DNA of 64,000 nucleotides from an uncultured Eubacterium sp. (GCA_905234995.1 CAJOJV010000003.1:1-64000), one strand, 5' to 3'. Shown: positions 1 through 10,261, numbered from the stretch's first letter. A program made the numbers and translations. The notes: generated by a model not told the origin, from the letters alone.

Positions 1-974
1 AACATATAAAACGCGCCCTCAGGCTCAAAGGTTGTTAGCCCGATTTCGTTAAATCTGTTAACTGCATATTTTCTACGCATATCATATTCATCGCGCATTT
101 TTTTAATATCAGCGTCGCCGTTTTTAAGAGCGTCAATAGCAGCATACTGTGCATTCGTAGGCGCGCTCATAATCGCGAACTGATGAAACTTGGTCATCTG
201 CTTTATAATCGGCGCTGGGCCGAGAGCATAGCCAAGCCTCCAACCCGTCATTGAATAGGTTTTTGAAAAGCCGTTAATAACTATCGTTCTTTCCTTCATA
301 CCCTCAAGTGAAGCAATTGAGCAGTGCTCCTCATCACCGTATGTAAGCTCGCTGTAAATCTCATCCGAAAGCACAATGAGGTTATGCTTTATGCAAACGT
401 CGGCAACAGCCTGAAGCTCATCTTTCCTCATAATACCGCCCGTTGGGTTATTCGGATAAGGAAAAACAAGCATTTTAGTATCAGGAGTAATAGCCTTTTC
501 AAGCTCCTCTGCCGTGAGCTTAAACTTGTTTTCGGCATAAGTGGTGAGCGGAATTGCTCTGCCGCCCGAGGTTTCAACAATCGGCTTGTAACATACGAAG
601 GAGGGCTCAACAACAAGCACGTCATCTCCGTTTGAAATGAGCGTTCTTATTGCCATATCAATACCCTCCGAACCACCTACGGTAACGAGCACTTCGGTTT
701 TAGGGTCATATTCAACGTTATATTTGCGGGTATAATACCTGCATATTTCCTCTCTTAAAGGTAGCATACCTGAATTCGAGGTATATCTTGTTAAGCCTTT
801 ATCAAGATAATCAATTGCCACGGAGCGTATGTGCCACGGAGTCAGGAAATCCGGCTCACCCACGCCCAATGAAATAACATTGTCCATTTCCTCGGCAATG
901 GAAAAGAATTTCCTGATGCCGCTTGGCTTAACCTTAACAATGCTTTCATTTAAAAAATCATCATAATTTATCAA
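1..974 (-). CDS. PLP-dependent aminotransferase (class I/II), 3'-truncated by window edge
   Basis: Minus strand reads (TTG)INYDDFLNESIVKVKPSGIRKFFSIAEEMDNVISLGVGEPDF...VFPYPNNPTGG...GFSKTYSMTGWRLGYALGP. PNNPTG and SKTYSMTGWRLGY are aminotransferase motifs. The probable TTG start overlaps the stop of the Lrp gene. Confidence 0.88.
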   Translation of the reverse strand, partial: MINYDDFLNESIVKVKPSGIRKFFSIAEEMDNVISLGVGEPDFLTPWHIRSVAIDYLDKGLTRYTSNSGMLPLREEICRYYTRKYNVEYDPKTEVLVTVGGSEGIDMAIRTLISNGDDVLVVEPSFVCYKPIVETSGGRAIPLTTYAENKFKLTAEELEKAITPDTKMLVFPYPNNPTGGIMRKDELQAVADVCIKHNLIVLSDEIYSELTYGDEEHCSIASLEGMKERTIVINGFSKTYSMTGWRLGYALGPAPIIKQMTKFHQFAIMSAPTNAQYAAIDALKNGDADIKKMRDEYDMRRKYAVNRFNEIGLTTFEPEGAFYM

Positions 975-1450
975 AGGGAAATAGTCCCCCTATCGTCAAT
1001 ATTATCGTCAGCAAGGAAAACGCCCTTTTCCTTATACCTTCTGAGCATAAAGTGAGTTGCGGTTGAAACGACGCCCTCAAGAGGTGAAAGCCTTTTAGCG
1101 ACGAACATTGCAACCTCGTGGAAGGATTTATCCGTTACCATAACAACGAGGTCAATTGAACCGCTCATAAGGAATACGGATTCAACCTCCTCAAGCTGAG
1201 CAATTCTGTGAGCCACCGAGTCAAACCCACGGCTGAACTGCGGCTGAATTTTAAGTTCAATAAGCGCGGTAACGGTCTGCACGTTTGCCTTTTCCTTATC
1301 AATAATCGCCTTATAGCCTTTAATTACACCCGTTTCCTCAAAAAGCTTTATTGCCTCCTCAATCTCAGCCTCGGTTTTTCCGAGCATTGAAGCAAGCTCT
1401 TTGTTTGAAAGGCGTGCATTGTTTTCAAGAAGACCTAATAATCTGTCCAT
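971..1450 (-). CDS. Lrp/AsnC family transcriptional regulator
   Basis: 159 aa; N-terminal HTH (LLGLLENNARLSNKELASMLGKTEAEIEEAI) and C-terminal RAM-like domain; overlaps the aminotransferase gene. Confidence 0.88.
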   Translation of the reverse strand: MDRLLGLLENNARLSNKELASMLGKTEAEIEEAIKLFEETGVIKGYKAIIDKEKANVQTVTALIELKIQPQFSRGFDSVAHRIAQLEEVESVFLMSGSIDLVVMVTDKSFHEVAMFVAKRLSPLEGVVSTATHFMLRRYKEKGVFLADDNIDDRGTISL

Positions 1451-1461
1451 AATTTTGCTCC

Positions 1462-2271
1462 TTACTTAATTTTTATAAGCTTCGGCTTTCTTTCAACGAA
1501 AACCGTCTGATATTCAAAGCCGCAATCCTGCGCCATTTTTAAGCCCTGCTCAATGCCCGAGCCGATTCTTTCGGCAAAATGGCTGTCCGAGCCGAGAGTG
1601 ATATAGTTACCGCCAAGCTCCCTGTATCTTGAAACAACCTTTGCAGCGGGCATAAAGTCCGCAAGCTCCCTGCTAATCTCAGAGGTGTTGATTTCAAGCG
1701 CTTTTTCATTATTTATTAAAAGCTTTAATATGTTATCTATTTTAGCAGAAAATCTGCTTAAATCAACATCAATTTTATATTTTCCCTCAATATAGCGAAG
1801 CGGATAAGTCAAATGAGCAAGCGAATCAAAATTACCCCACTCACAAAGCTGAGTTATTGCATCAATATATTCATCAAGCAATTCATAAACATCAGCGTTA
1901 TTATAATCAATAAAATAATAATCCTGCTTATTTTCAATGTTATGAATTGAGCCAAGCACAAAATCGAATGAAAACTTATTAAGCAGCGCCTCTGCTTCAG
2001 CTTTCCTGTAAATCCCCTGCCCGAGCTCAATACCCGAATATATCTTAAGCTTATCTGAAAGCTTTTCTCTGCAGGCTGCAATATCGGCAAATTGCTTTTC
2101 AAACAGTAAATTGAAATCGGTGCCTTCACCGTCAATATCGCAGTGGTCGGTAATAGTAATAGCCGTTATTCCCTTTTCAATTGCAGATTTGCACATTTTT
2201 TCAACGCTGTGATTGCCGTCAAACGAATGAACGGAGTGCGTGTGCAAATCAAACAAATCAGAATAAATCAT
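1462..2271 (-). CDS. PHP-domain histidinol-phosphatase-like phosphoesterase
   Basis: DLHTHSVHSFDGNHS, ITDHCDID, GSIHN and GSDSHFAERIG are PHP metal-binding motifs. Start moved to MIYSDLFDLHTHS. Confidence 0.85.
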   Translation of the reverse strand: MIYSDLFDLHTHSVHSFDGNHSVEKMCKSAIEKGITAITITDHCDIDGEGTDFNLLFEKQFADIAACREKLSDKLKIYSGIELGQGIYRKAEAEALLNKFSFDFVLGSIHNIENKQDYYFIDYNNADVYELLDEYIDAITQLCEWGNFDSLAHLTYPLRYIEGKYKIDVDLSRFSAKIDNILKLLINNEKALEINTSEISRELADFMPAAKVVSRYRELGGNYITLGSDSHFAERIGSGIEQGLKMAQDCGFEYQTVFVERKPKLIKIK

Positions 2272-2410
2272 AATAATCACCTTTAATGCTTTATATAATA
2301 TCATATTTATATATAAAATAAAACAAAATTATTATTTTTCTTGAAAAAAAATAATCTCTTTGCTATAATCTTTTTGAAATTTTGTATATGTATAACGGAG
2401 GTAATATATA

Positions 2411-2680
2411 ATGAGGGCTGTAATTACAGTAGTCGGCAAGGATATGGTTGGTATTCTTGCAAAGGTTTCAACAATCTGTGCGGATAACGACGTTAATATT
2501 ATTGAGGTAACTCAATCCATTCTTCAAGATATGTTTTGCATGATTATGATGGCTGACGTCAGCGAATGCAAGCTTCCGTTTGCAGAGTTTTCAGACATGC
2601 TTTCCTCGCTCGGCGAAAACGAAGGACTTCAGATTCACGTTATGAACGAGGATATTTTTAATTCCATGCACAGAATATAG
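2411..2680 (+). CDS. ACT domain-containing protein (UPF0237-like)
   Basis: 89 aa; MRAVITVVGKDMVGILAKVSTICADNDVNIIEVTQ is a classic ACT start; RBS aacggagg upstream. Confidence 0.9.
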   Translation: MRAVITVVGKDMVGILAKVSTICADNDVNIIEVTQSILQDMFCMIMMADVSECKLPFAEFSDMLSSLGENEGLQIHVMNEDIFNSMHRI

Positions 2681-2691
2681 GAGCATAAACA

Positions 2692-4047
2692 ATGATTAAT
2701 ACATTTGATATTCTTGAAACCATCAGAATGATTCAGGATGAATGCCTTGATATTAGAACAATCACAATGGGTATTTCACTTCTGGATTGCGCTGATAAGG
2801 ATATAGACAAAGCCTGCGCAAATATTTATGAAAAAATCTGCAGAAAGGCTGAAAGGCTTGTAGAAACGGGCGAAGAAATTGAAAAGCAGTACGGTATTCC
2901 GATTATAAATAAACGCGTTTCAGTAACGCCGATTGCAATGCTTGCGGGTGTCAGCGGCGGAGAGCCCGTAAAATATGCGCTTGCGCTTGAAAAGGCAGCG
3001 CAAACAATCGGAGTAAACTTTATCGGAGGATACTCTGCACTCGTTCAGAAGGGCTTTTCCGCGGGAGATTTGGAGCTGATTAACTCAATTCCGCAGGCGC
3101 TTGCTCAGACTCAGCATCTTTGCTCATCTGTAAATATAGGTTCAACAAAGGCAGGCATAAATCTTGACGCAGTTAAGCTTATGGGTCAGAAGGTAAAAGA
3201 GGCTGCCGAGCTTACAAAGGATGATAACTGCATTGCCGCAGGAAAGCTCGTTGTGTTCTGCAACGCACCTGAGGATAACCCGTTTATGGCGGGCGCATTC
3301 CACGGCGTATCAGAGCCCGACTGCGTAATCAACGTTGGCGTTTCGGGTCCGGGCGTTGTGCGTTCGGCAGTTTCAAAGTATCCCGATTACAGTATTAATG
3401 AAATAGCCGAGCTAATTAAAAAGACTGCGTTTAAAGTTACAAGAATGGGACAGCTCGTCGGCGTTGAGGCTTCTCAAAGACTCGGCGTTCCTTTCGGCAT
3501 AGTTGATTTATCACTTGCTCCTACTCCCGCAGTCGGCGATTCCGTTGCCCATATTCTTGAAGAAATCGGTCTTGAAAAATGCGGAGCTCCCGGCACCACA
3601 GCCTGCCTTGCAATGCTGAATGATGCTGTTAAAAAAGGCGGCGTTATGGCTTCCTCAAGCGTTGGCGGACTTTCAGGCGCGTTCATTCCCGTTTCCGAGG
3701 ACGCAGGTATGATTGACGCTGCAAGATGCGGCGCGCTGACCATTGAAAAGCTTGAGGCAATGACTGCGGTTTGCTCCGTTGGACTTGATATGATTGTAAT
3801 CCCTGGCGATACAACTCCGGAAACAATCAGCGGAATTATCGCTGACGAGGCGGCAATCGGCATGATTAACGGCAAAACTACTGCAGTAAGGGTTATACCT
3901 GCTATAGGAAAAAACATCGGCGATGAGCTTGAATTCGGCGGTCTGCTTGGCTCCGGACCGGTTATGAAGGTTAACGCTAACTCCCCTGCCAAGTTTATAA
4001 ATCGCGGCGGAAAAATTCCTGCTCCGCTTCACAGTCTTAAAAACTAA
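2692..4047 (+). CDS. PFL family protein (UPF0210/DUF711)
   Basis: 451 aa; [31 protein letters not shown]...[15 protein letters not shown]; typical ACT-UPF0210 gene order. Confidence 0.9.
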   Translation: MINTFDILETIRMIQDECLDIRTITMGISLLDCADKDIDKACANIYEKICRKAERLVETGEEIEKQYGIPIINKRVSVTPIAMLAGVSGGEPVKYALALEKAAQTIGVNFIGGYSALVQKGFSAGDLELINSIPQALAQTQHLCSSVNIGSTKAGINLDAVKLMGQKVKEAAELTKDDNCIAAGKLVVFCNAPEDNPFMAGAFHGVSEPDCVINVGVSGPGVVRSAVSKYPDYSINEIAELIKKTAFKVTRMGQLVGVEASQRLGVPFGIVDLSLAPTPAVGDSVAHILEEIGLEKCGAPGTTACLAMLNDAVKKGGVMASSSVGGLSGAFIPVSEDAGMIDAARCGALTIEKLEAMTAVCSVGLDMIVIPGDTTPETISGIIADEAAIGMINGKTTAVRVIPAIGKNIGDELEFGGLLGSGPVMKVNANSPAKFINRGGKIPAPLHSLKN

Positions 4048-4053
4048 ATGATA

Positions 4054-4090
4054 AAGGGTAAAGGTTAAACGCCTTTACCCTTGATTTTTT
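4054..4090 (+). terminator. intrinsic terminator after UPF0210 gene
   Basis: aagggtaaaggttaaacgcctttacccttgatttttt: 11-bp stem then T run. Confidence 0.8.
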
Positions 4091-4122
4091 GTAAAAACAA
4101 AGGCTCGGAAAACCGAGCCTTA
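4090..4122 (-). terminator. intrinsic terminator for the 4127..4978 gene
   Basis: Minus strand aaggctcggttttccgagcctttgttttt. Confidence 0.75.
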
Positions 4123-4126
4123 ATAA

Positions 4127-4978
4127 TTAGTTGAAAATAATATCAGTGTCATTAAAGGTTAATGGCTCATACTTGCCGTTTTCATAAACGTAGCAAGAAG
4201 CAAGCTTTGTTGAAACTGCAAACGTTTTGCCCGAGCAGCTGAATACATAGCAATCCGCATTATTAACAACAACCATTTTATTATTATAAGTGATTGAAGA
4301 ATTGCTTACGTCAGAGGAATATCCGATAACCTTATAGTTATCATGAATAATCTGCTTAAGGAAGAGCTTTGCATCGGCAATGCTGTAAGCAGGAGAAGTC
4401 GTGATTTCATGAGGATTGGAATAAGCCTCATAATCATAAACCTTAACCTCGTCGCTTGCAGTCGTTTCATCATTAGCGGGCTTAAATACCGGAACATAGC
4501 GGAACCACATAATGATGAAGTATATCATAACCCAGATAAGGAGGATTAAGATAATCATCTTGATAATCTTTTTCTTCTTATTCTCGGTAAGAACAACTTC
4601 TTCCTTTTCGGGAATAGCAATTGGAACGAAAGGTTTGCCCTTCTTTGCCGCCTTCTTTTCAAGCTTAGCGTTCTTTTTATTAATCTTTTTCACATAAGCT
4701 GCATAAGCCTTATCGTTAGCCTTTATAGCTTTAAGCTCGGATTTTGACTTATACTCATCAATAGCAGGAATAACTGCCGGCGTAAAATCAACGCCCTTGG
4801 AGGCAGCTTTCTTGGCGCCCTTTTCATTATCCTTGGTGGTTTTCTTTACGAATTTATCATAATCCTTTGCGTGCTTTTTTGCAGCTTTAGCGGCAGCCTT
4901 CTGAGCAGCCTTTTCAGCCTTTGCGGCTTTCTTGGCAGCCTTAGCTTCCTTCTTCGCAAGCTTTGATTCTTTACTCAA
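4127..4978 (-). CDS. hypothetical membrane protein with Lys/Ala-rich N-terminal repeats and one TM helix
   Basis: 283 aa; KKAAKAEKAAQKAAAKAAKKHAKD...; TM IIKMIILILLIWVMIYFIIMWF; RBS ggaggg upstream of the start. Confidence 0.8.
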   Translation of the reverse strand: MSKESKLAKKEAKAAKKAAKAEKAAQKAAAKAAKKHAKDYDKFVKKTTKDNEKGAKKAASKGVDFTPAVIPAIDEYKSKSELKAIKANDKAYAAYVKKINKKNAKLEKKAAKKGKPFVPIAIPEKEEVVLTENKKKKIIKMIILILLIWVMIYFIIMWFRYVPVFKPANDETTASDEVKVYDYEAYSNPHEITTSPAYSIADAKLFLKQIIHDNYKVIGYSSDVSNSSITYNNKMVVVNNADCYVFSCSGKTFAVSTKLASCYVYENGKYEPLTFNDTDIIFN

Positions 4979-5210
4979 GGCAGAACCCTCCTTATAAAAT
5001 CTGTTATAAGTATAACATTAATAAATTCAAATTTCAACAAAAAAATTAAATTAAATCAGTAAAATTATGAACAATTTGTAAAAAAATCAAATTGTAAAAC
5101 AATATTAGGTAATTAATCAAAATATCTATTCTGTAATAATATATTCATTGATTGTTACAGTTTATTATGTTAAAATAGAAATATCATTCTGGGAAAGGAA
5201 TAACTTACAA

Positions 5211-6536
5211 ATGAAGCTTAAAACTTTTAAAAGAGGCGTTCATCCTTACGGCGGAAAAGAGCTTTCAAAGGATTGCCCCATTGTTAAGCTTGATGCAGAG
5301 GATATTATGGTATATCCGCTCAGCCAGAATCTCGGCGCACCTTCAAAGCCCGTGGTAAGTAAGGGTGACCGCGTGCTTAAGGGTCAGATGATTGCAGAAG
5401 CAGGCGGCTTTATCGGCGCTCCGATTTTCAGCTCCGTTTCGGGAACGGTTAAAGCCATTGAAAAAAGGCTTACTGCTAACGGAAGCAAGGTTGAAAGCAT
5501 CGTTATTGAAAATGACAGACTTGAGGAAACCGTTGAAGGCTTCGGCATTGAAAGAAATCTTGAAGATATGTCTGCCGAGGATATCGTTGAAGCAGTTAAA
5601 AATGCAGGCATAGTGGGTCTCGGCGGCGCAGGCTTCCCCACTTATGTTAAGCTTTCACCAAAAAACAAAAATGATATTGACACAATTATTATTAACGGTG
5701 CGGAATGCGAGCCTTATCTTACCTCAGACTACAGACTGTTGCTGGAAAAGCCTGAAGAAATTTTAAGAGGAATTCAGGCAATTCTTAAAGTATTTCCAAC
5801 CGCAAAGGCAATTATAGGCATTGAGGATAATAAGCCGGACGCAATCGACCTTATGACGAGAATCGCAAGAATTGACGATAAGGTTGACGTTTGCGCGCTT
5901 AAAACAAAGTATCCGCAGGGCGGCGAAAGGCAGCTGATTTATGCCGTAACGGGAAGAAAGATACATTCAAAAATGCTTCCTGCAGATAAGGGCTGCATTG
6001 TGGATAACGTCGGAACGGTATTTGCTATTTATGAAGCAGTATATAAGAATATGCCGCTGATACATAATATCGTTACCGTTACCGGTGAAGCGGTTAATAA
6101 GGCTGCAAACTTTGACGTTCCGCTTGGCGTTAATCACAGATATATACTTGAAACTGCAGGCGGCGCAAAGGAAAACGCAATTAAGTTTATTTCAGGCGGC
6201 CCGATGATGGGCATTGCGATGGGCAATATTGACGTTCCCACTGTCAAGACAACCTCATCAATTCTTGTTTTTGACAAGGATGACGTTGCAGACGCTAAGG
6301 AAACCAATTGCATCCACTGCGGCAGATGCGTTAAGGCTTGCCCGCAGTCCCTTGTTCCCCAGCTTATGGGACAGGCTATGAAAAAGAATAACGTTGCCGA
6401 ATTTGAAAAGCTCGGCGGTATGGAATGCATTGAATGCGGCTCCTGCGCTTACGTTTGCCCTGCAAAGATTCCGCTTACGCAGATGTTTAAGCTCGGCAGA
6501 GTTCAGGTGCGCGAAGCTAACGCCAAAAAGAACTGA
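5211..6536 (+). CDS. rnfC: Electron transport complex subunit RnfC
   Basis: GVHPYGGKELSKD; GLGGAGFPTYVKL; two ferredoxin motifs CIHCGRCVKACP and CIECGSCAYVCPAKIPL. Confidence 0.95.
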   Translation: MKLKTFKRGVHPYGGKELSKDCPIVKLDAEDIMVYPLSQNLGAPSKPVVSKGDRVLKGQMIAEAGGFIGAPIFSSVSGTVKAIEKRLTANGSKVESIVIENDRLEETVEGFGIERNLEDMSAEDIVEAVKNAGIVGLGGAGFPTYVKLSPKNKNDIDTIIINGAECEPYLTSDYRLLLEKPEEILRGIQAILKVFPTAKAIIGIEDNKPDAIDLMTRIARIDDKVDVCALKTKYPQGGERQLIYAVTGRKIHSKMLPADKGCIVDNVGTVFAIYEAVYKNMPLIHNIVTVTGEAVNKAANFDVPLGVNHRYILETAGGAKENAIKFISGGPMMGIAMGNIDVPTVKTTSSILVFDKDDVADAKETNCIHCGRCVKACPQSLVPQLMGQAMKKNNVAEFEKLGGMECIECGSCAYVCPAKIPLTQMFKLGRVQVREANAKKN

Positions 6537-6556
6537 CGAAGGGAGGATAATTTAAT

Positions 6557-7513
6557 ATGTATAACGTTTCAATATCCCCGCACGTCAGGGATAAAAGCTC
6601 AACGCAAAAGATAATGCTTGACGTTGCTATTGCGCTTGTTCCCACGCTTGCATTCGGTATTTTCAAATTCGGGCTTAATTCTCTTATGCTCGTGCTTGTC
6701 AGCGCAATAAGCTGCATTGCTTTTGAAGCAGGCTATGAATATATTGCCAAAAAGCCGATTACCGTTTTTGACGGCAGCGCGCTCGTTACGGGCTTAATCC
6801 TTGCCGTTAACCTTCCGCCTACCGCAACCTGGTGGATGGTAATAATCGGCGCGGCATTTGCAATTATTGTTGTTAAAATGCTGTTCGGCGGCTTGGGTCA
6901 GAACTTTATGAATCCCGCGCTTGCAGGCCGTTGCTTCCTTATGATTTCCTTTACCCAGAGAATGACCGATTTCAATATTGACGGCGTTTCGGGAGCAACA
7001 CCTCTTGCGGCAGTAAGAAATGGCGAGCAAGTTGAGATTATGGATTTGCTTATCGGTAACCACGGCGGCTGTATCGGCGAGGTTTGCGTTATTGCGATTC
7101 TCCTTGGCGCGGCTTACCTTATGATTAAAAGGGTTATCAATCCGAGAGTTCCGATTACATACATTCTTTCAACGATTGCAATAATTGCAATTATACGCCT
7201 TATCCAGGGAGAGGGCTTTGATGCCCATTATCTCTTGGTTCAGCTTCTTTCAGGCGGCTTGCTCGTTGGCGCATTCTTTATGTCTAACGACTATGTAACG
7301 ACTCCGATTACTTATCGCGGTCAGATTTTATTTGCGGTAATTATCGGCTTGCTTACGGCAGTATTCAGAACTCTGAGTTCAACTGCAGAGGGCGTTTCAT
7401 ATGCAATCATAATCGGCAACCTTCTTGTTCCGCTTATTGAAAAAGTTACCGTTCCGCATCCGTTCGGTTGCTCGGAAATTATGAAATTCAGAGGGGGCAG
7501 GAAAAATGGCTAA
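6557..7513 (+). CDS. rnfD: Electron transport complex subunit RnfD
   Basis: SISPHVRDKSSTQKIMLDV; flavinylation motif DGVSGATPL; multiple TM helices. Confidence 0.95.
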   Translation: MYNVSISPHVRDKSSTQKIMLDVAIALVPTLAFGIFKFGLNSLMLVLVSAISCIAFEAGYEYIAKKPITVFDGSALVTGLILAVNLPPTATWWMVIIGAAFAIIVVKMLFGGLGQNFMNPALAGRCFLMISFTQRMTDFNIDGVSGATPLAAVRNGEQVEIMDLLIGNHGGCIGEVCVIAILLGAAYLMIKRVINPRVPITYILSTIAIIAIIRLIQGEGFDAHYLLVQLLSGGLLVGAFFMSNDYVTTPITYRGQILFAVIIGLLTAVFRTLSSTAEGVSYAIIIGNLLVPLIEKVTVPHPFGCSEIMKFRGGRKNG

Positions 7514-8117
7514 AGAAAAATCAAGCGCATTGAAAAATATTATTGTTCTCTTTGTTGTTGCGGTAATTTCGGTTTCAATTCTTGCGGTGCTGAATCAGAT
7601 TACTGCAGAACCGATTGCAGTTGCAGAAGCAAATGCAAAAGCGGCTGTTTATAAAAACGTATATTCTCAGGCAGCTGACGTTGCCGAAATTGAAAATCTT
7701 GAAGCTCTGCTGAATTCATATACTCCTATAAACGCAGATATAACCATTAACGCTGCGCTTGAGGCGAAGGATGACAGCGGAAATACAATCGGACACGTTA
7801 TTGACGCAACCTCGCCTAACGGCTACGGCGGTGACGTGCAGATTGCTATCGGCATTACAAACGACGGCGAAATCACTGCATTTTCAGTAATCTCCGCAAG
7901 CGAAACGCCCGGTCTCGGCGCAAAGGCTTCAGAGGATGAATTTGCCTCACAGTTTACCGGCTTAAAGGCAACTGAAATTGCTTTTTCAAAGACGGGCGCT
8001 AACCGTGATATTAACGAAATTGACGCCATCAGCGGCGCAACGATTACAACTACAGCCGTTACACAGGCTGTTAACGAAGCAATTTCATTTTATAATAATG
8101 TTTTGAAAGGAGAGTGA
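7506..8117 (+). CDS. rnfG: Electron transport complex subunit RnfG
   Basis: N-terminal TM; ASETPGLGAKA; FMN-binding motif DAISGATITTTAV. Confidence 0.95.
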   Translation: MAKEKSSALKNIIVLFVVAVISVSILAVLNQITAEPIAVAEANAKAAVYKNVYSQAADVAEIENLEALLNSYTPINADITINAALEAKDDSGNTIGHVIDATSPNGYGGDVQIAIGITNDGEITAFSVISASETPGLGAKASEDEFASQFTGLKATEIAFSKTGANRDINEIDAISGATITTTAVTQAVNEAISFYNNVLKGE

Positions 8118-8122
8118 GATTT

Positions 8123-8812
8123 ATGAAGGGTATTGCTGAAAGACTTTATAACGGTATCGTAAAAGAAAACCCGACCTTTGTGCTTATGCTCGGAATGTGT
8201 CCCACTCTTGCGGTTACAACGAGCGCCAAAAACGGTCTCGGCATGGGCGCGGCAACGATGGTCGTTTTAATCCTTTCAAACTTTATGATTTCCCTTTTGC
8301 GTAAAATAATTCCCGACGCGGTTCGCGTTCCCGTGTATATCACGATTATCGCGTCTTTCGTAACCGTTATTGAAATGGTTATGCACGCTTACGTTAAATC
8401 GCTTTATGACAGCCTTGGAATATTCATTCCTCTGATCGTTGTTAACTGCATTATTCTCGGCAGAGCCGAGTCTTACGCAAACAAGCACAATCCCCTGCTT
8501 TCAATCTTTGACGGCGTGGGCATCGGTCTCGGCTTCACAATTGGTTTAACCACAATTGGAATCGTGCGCGAGCTTCTCGGCAGCGGCTCAATTTTCGGGT
8601 TGAGAATTATGCCAAGCTCTTACGAGCCTATTTCAATTTTCGTTATGGCTCCCGGCGCTTTCTTTATACTTGCAATGCTTTGCGCAATTCAAAACAAGCT
8701 GAAGCTCAAGGGCGCAAACCGCCACGTAAACAACGACGGCGGGTGCGACGGCGACTGTGCTAACTGCAGTATGAAAGAAATTGAGGAAAAGGAGGCAAAG
8801 AATAATGGCTAA
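8123..8812 (+). CDS. rnfE: Electron transport complex subunit RnfE (RsxE)
   Basis: NPTFVLMLGMCPTLAVTTSAKNGLGMG; Cys-rich C-terminal tail. Confidence 0.95.
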   Translation: MKGIAERLYNGIVKENPTFVLMLGMCPTLAVTTSAKNGLGMGAATMVVLILSNFMISLLRKIIPDAVRVPVYITIIASFVTVIEMVMHAYVKSLYDSLGIFIPLIVVNCIILGRAESYANKHNPLLSIFDGVGIGLGFTIGLTTIGIVRELLGSGSIFGLRIMPSSYEPISIFVMAPGAFFILAMLCAIQNKLKLKGANRHVNNDGGCDGDCANCSMKEIEEKEAKNNG

Positions 8813-9386
8813 TACTTTATTTCTTGTTTTGATTTCAACAGCGCTTATCAACAACGTTGTTCTTTCCCAGTTCCTCGGAATCTGTCCTTTCCTCGGCGTA
8901 TCGAAAAACGTTAAAACAGCGGCAGGCATGGGCGGTGCGGTTATCTTCGTTATTACGCTTTCCTCAATGGTTGCTTCCCTGCTTTACACAAAAATACTTG
9001 TAAAATTCAATCTTACTTATCTGAAAACAATCGTTTTCATTATGGTTATCGCTTTTCTTGTTCAGCTGGTGGAGCTTTTCCTTAAGAAGTTTGTTCCTCC
9101 GCTTTACAAGGCACTCGGTGTATATCTTCCGCTAATCACAACAAACTGTGCGGTTCTCGGCGTAGCGCTTACAAATGTACAGAAGGATTTTAACTTTGTA
9201 ACGAGCCTTGTAGCAGGCTTCGGCACTTCCGTCGGCTTCTGCATTGCAATAGTTATTATGGCGGGTATCAGAGAAAAAACAGAAAAGAATGATTTTCCAA
9301 GCGCATTCAAGGGAACCCCGGCAGTGCTTCTTACCGCCTGCCTGATGTCCATCGCCTTCTACGGATTTGGCGTATTACCGAAATAA
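8805..9386 (+). CDS. rnfA: Electron transport complex subunit RnfA (RsxA)
   Basis: NNVVLSQFLGICPFLGVSKNVKTAAGMG; overlaps rnfE; start at MANTLFLVLIS. Confidence 0.95.
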   Translation: MANTLFLVLISTALINNVVLSQFLGICPFLGVSKNVKTAAGMGGAVIFVITLSSMVASLLYTKILVKFNLTYLKTIVFIMVIAFLVQLVELFLKKFVPPLYKALGVYLPLITTNCAVLGVALTNVQKDFNFVTSLVAGFGTSVGFCIAIVIMAGIREKTEKNDFPSAFKGTPAVLLTACLMSIAFYGFGVLPK

Positions 9387-9401
9387 GGAGGAGTGATGAC
9401 T

Positions 9402-10202
9402 ATGAATACAGCAGAAATTATTACCGCGATTGCGGCACTTGCAATTATCGCTCTTATAATCGGTATTATCCTTTCAATTGCAGAAAAGGTATTCAAGGTT
9501 GAGGTTGATGAAAAGGAAGTTGCCGTCAGGGCTGAACTTCCTGGCTCAAACTGCGGCGGCTGCGGTTTTGCAGGGTGCGACGCACTGGCTGCGGCTATCG
9601 CTAAGGGCGAGGCTCCCGTTACCGGATGCCCCGTAGGCGGAAAACCCGTGGCTGAAAAAATTGCAGCGATTATGGGTCAGGAAGTCGGCGAAATGGAGCG
9701 CAAGGTTGCATATGTTAAATGTGACGGCTTCTGTGAAAACAGAGAAACCGATTATAAATACTTTGGTATTGACGATTGCGTTTACGCTGCAAAGATGCCG
9801 GGTTCAAGCCCGTATGCATGCAAATTCGGTTGCCTCGGCTTTGGCTCCTGTGTTAAGGTTTGCGACCAACAGGCTATCAGAATTATCGATAAAAAAGCTG
9901 TTGTTGATGAGAATCTTTGCATAGCCTGCGGCAAATGCCTCAAGGTTTGCCCTCACAATCTGATTGAGCTTATTCCTGCTGACAGCACTTACAGAGTTCA
10001 GTGCTCATCACAGGCAAGAGGTAAAGAGGTTAAAAACGCCTGCACTTCAGGCTGCATAGGCTGCTCGCTTTGCCAGAAGAATTGCCCGAGTGACGCTATC
10101 ATTTTTGAAAACAATATTGCAAAAATTGATTATTCAAAATGCACCAAATGCGGCACCTGCGCTGAAAAGTGCCCGTCCAAGATTATCAGAATTTATAACT
10201 AA
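9402..10202 (+). CDS. rnfB: Electron transport complex subunit RnfB
   Basis: N-terminal [19 protein letters not shown]; several CxxCxxCxxxC clusters; last gene of rnfCDGEAB. Confidence 0.95.
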   Translation: MNTAEIITAIAALAIIALIIGIILSIAEKVFKVEVDEKEVAVRAELPGSNCGGCGFAGCDALAAAIAKGEAPVTGCPVGGKPVAEKIAAIMGQEVGEMERKVAYVKCDGFCENRETDYKYFGIDDCVYAAKMPGSSPYACKFGCLGFGSCVKVCDQQAIRIIDKKAVVDENLCIACGKCLKVCPHNLIELIPADSTYRVQCSSQARGKEVKNACTSGCIGCSLCQKNCPSDAIIFENNIAKIDYSKCTKCGTCAEKCPSKIIRIYN

Positions 10203-10205
10203 TGC

Positions 10206-10246
10206 AAAAAGCTCTCGGTTATTTATAACCGAGAGCTTAATTATTA
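10206..10246 (+). terminator. intrinsic terminator of rnf operon
   Basis: aagctctcggttatttataaccgagagctt, 12-bp stem, then taattatt. Confidence 0.75.
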
Positions 10247-10261
10247 TAACAAACGAAATAA

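Noticed and set aside
3474-3992. 172-aa minus-strand ORF antisense to UPF0210 gene
   Set aside because: Antisense shadow; sense gene is clearly conserved.
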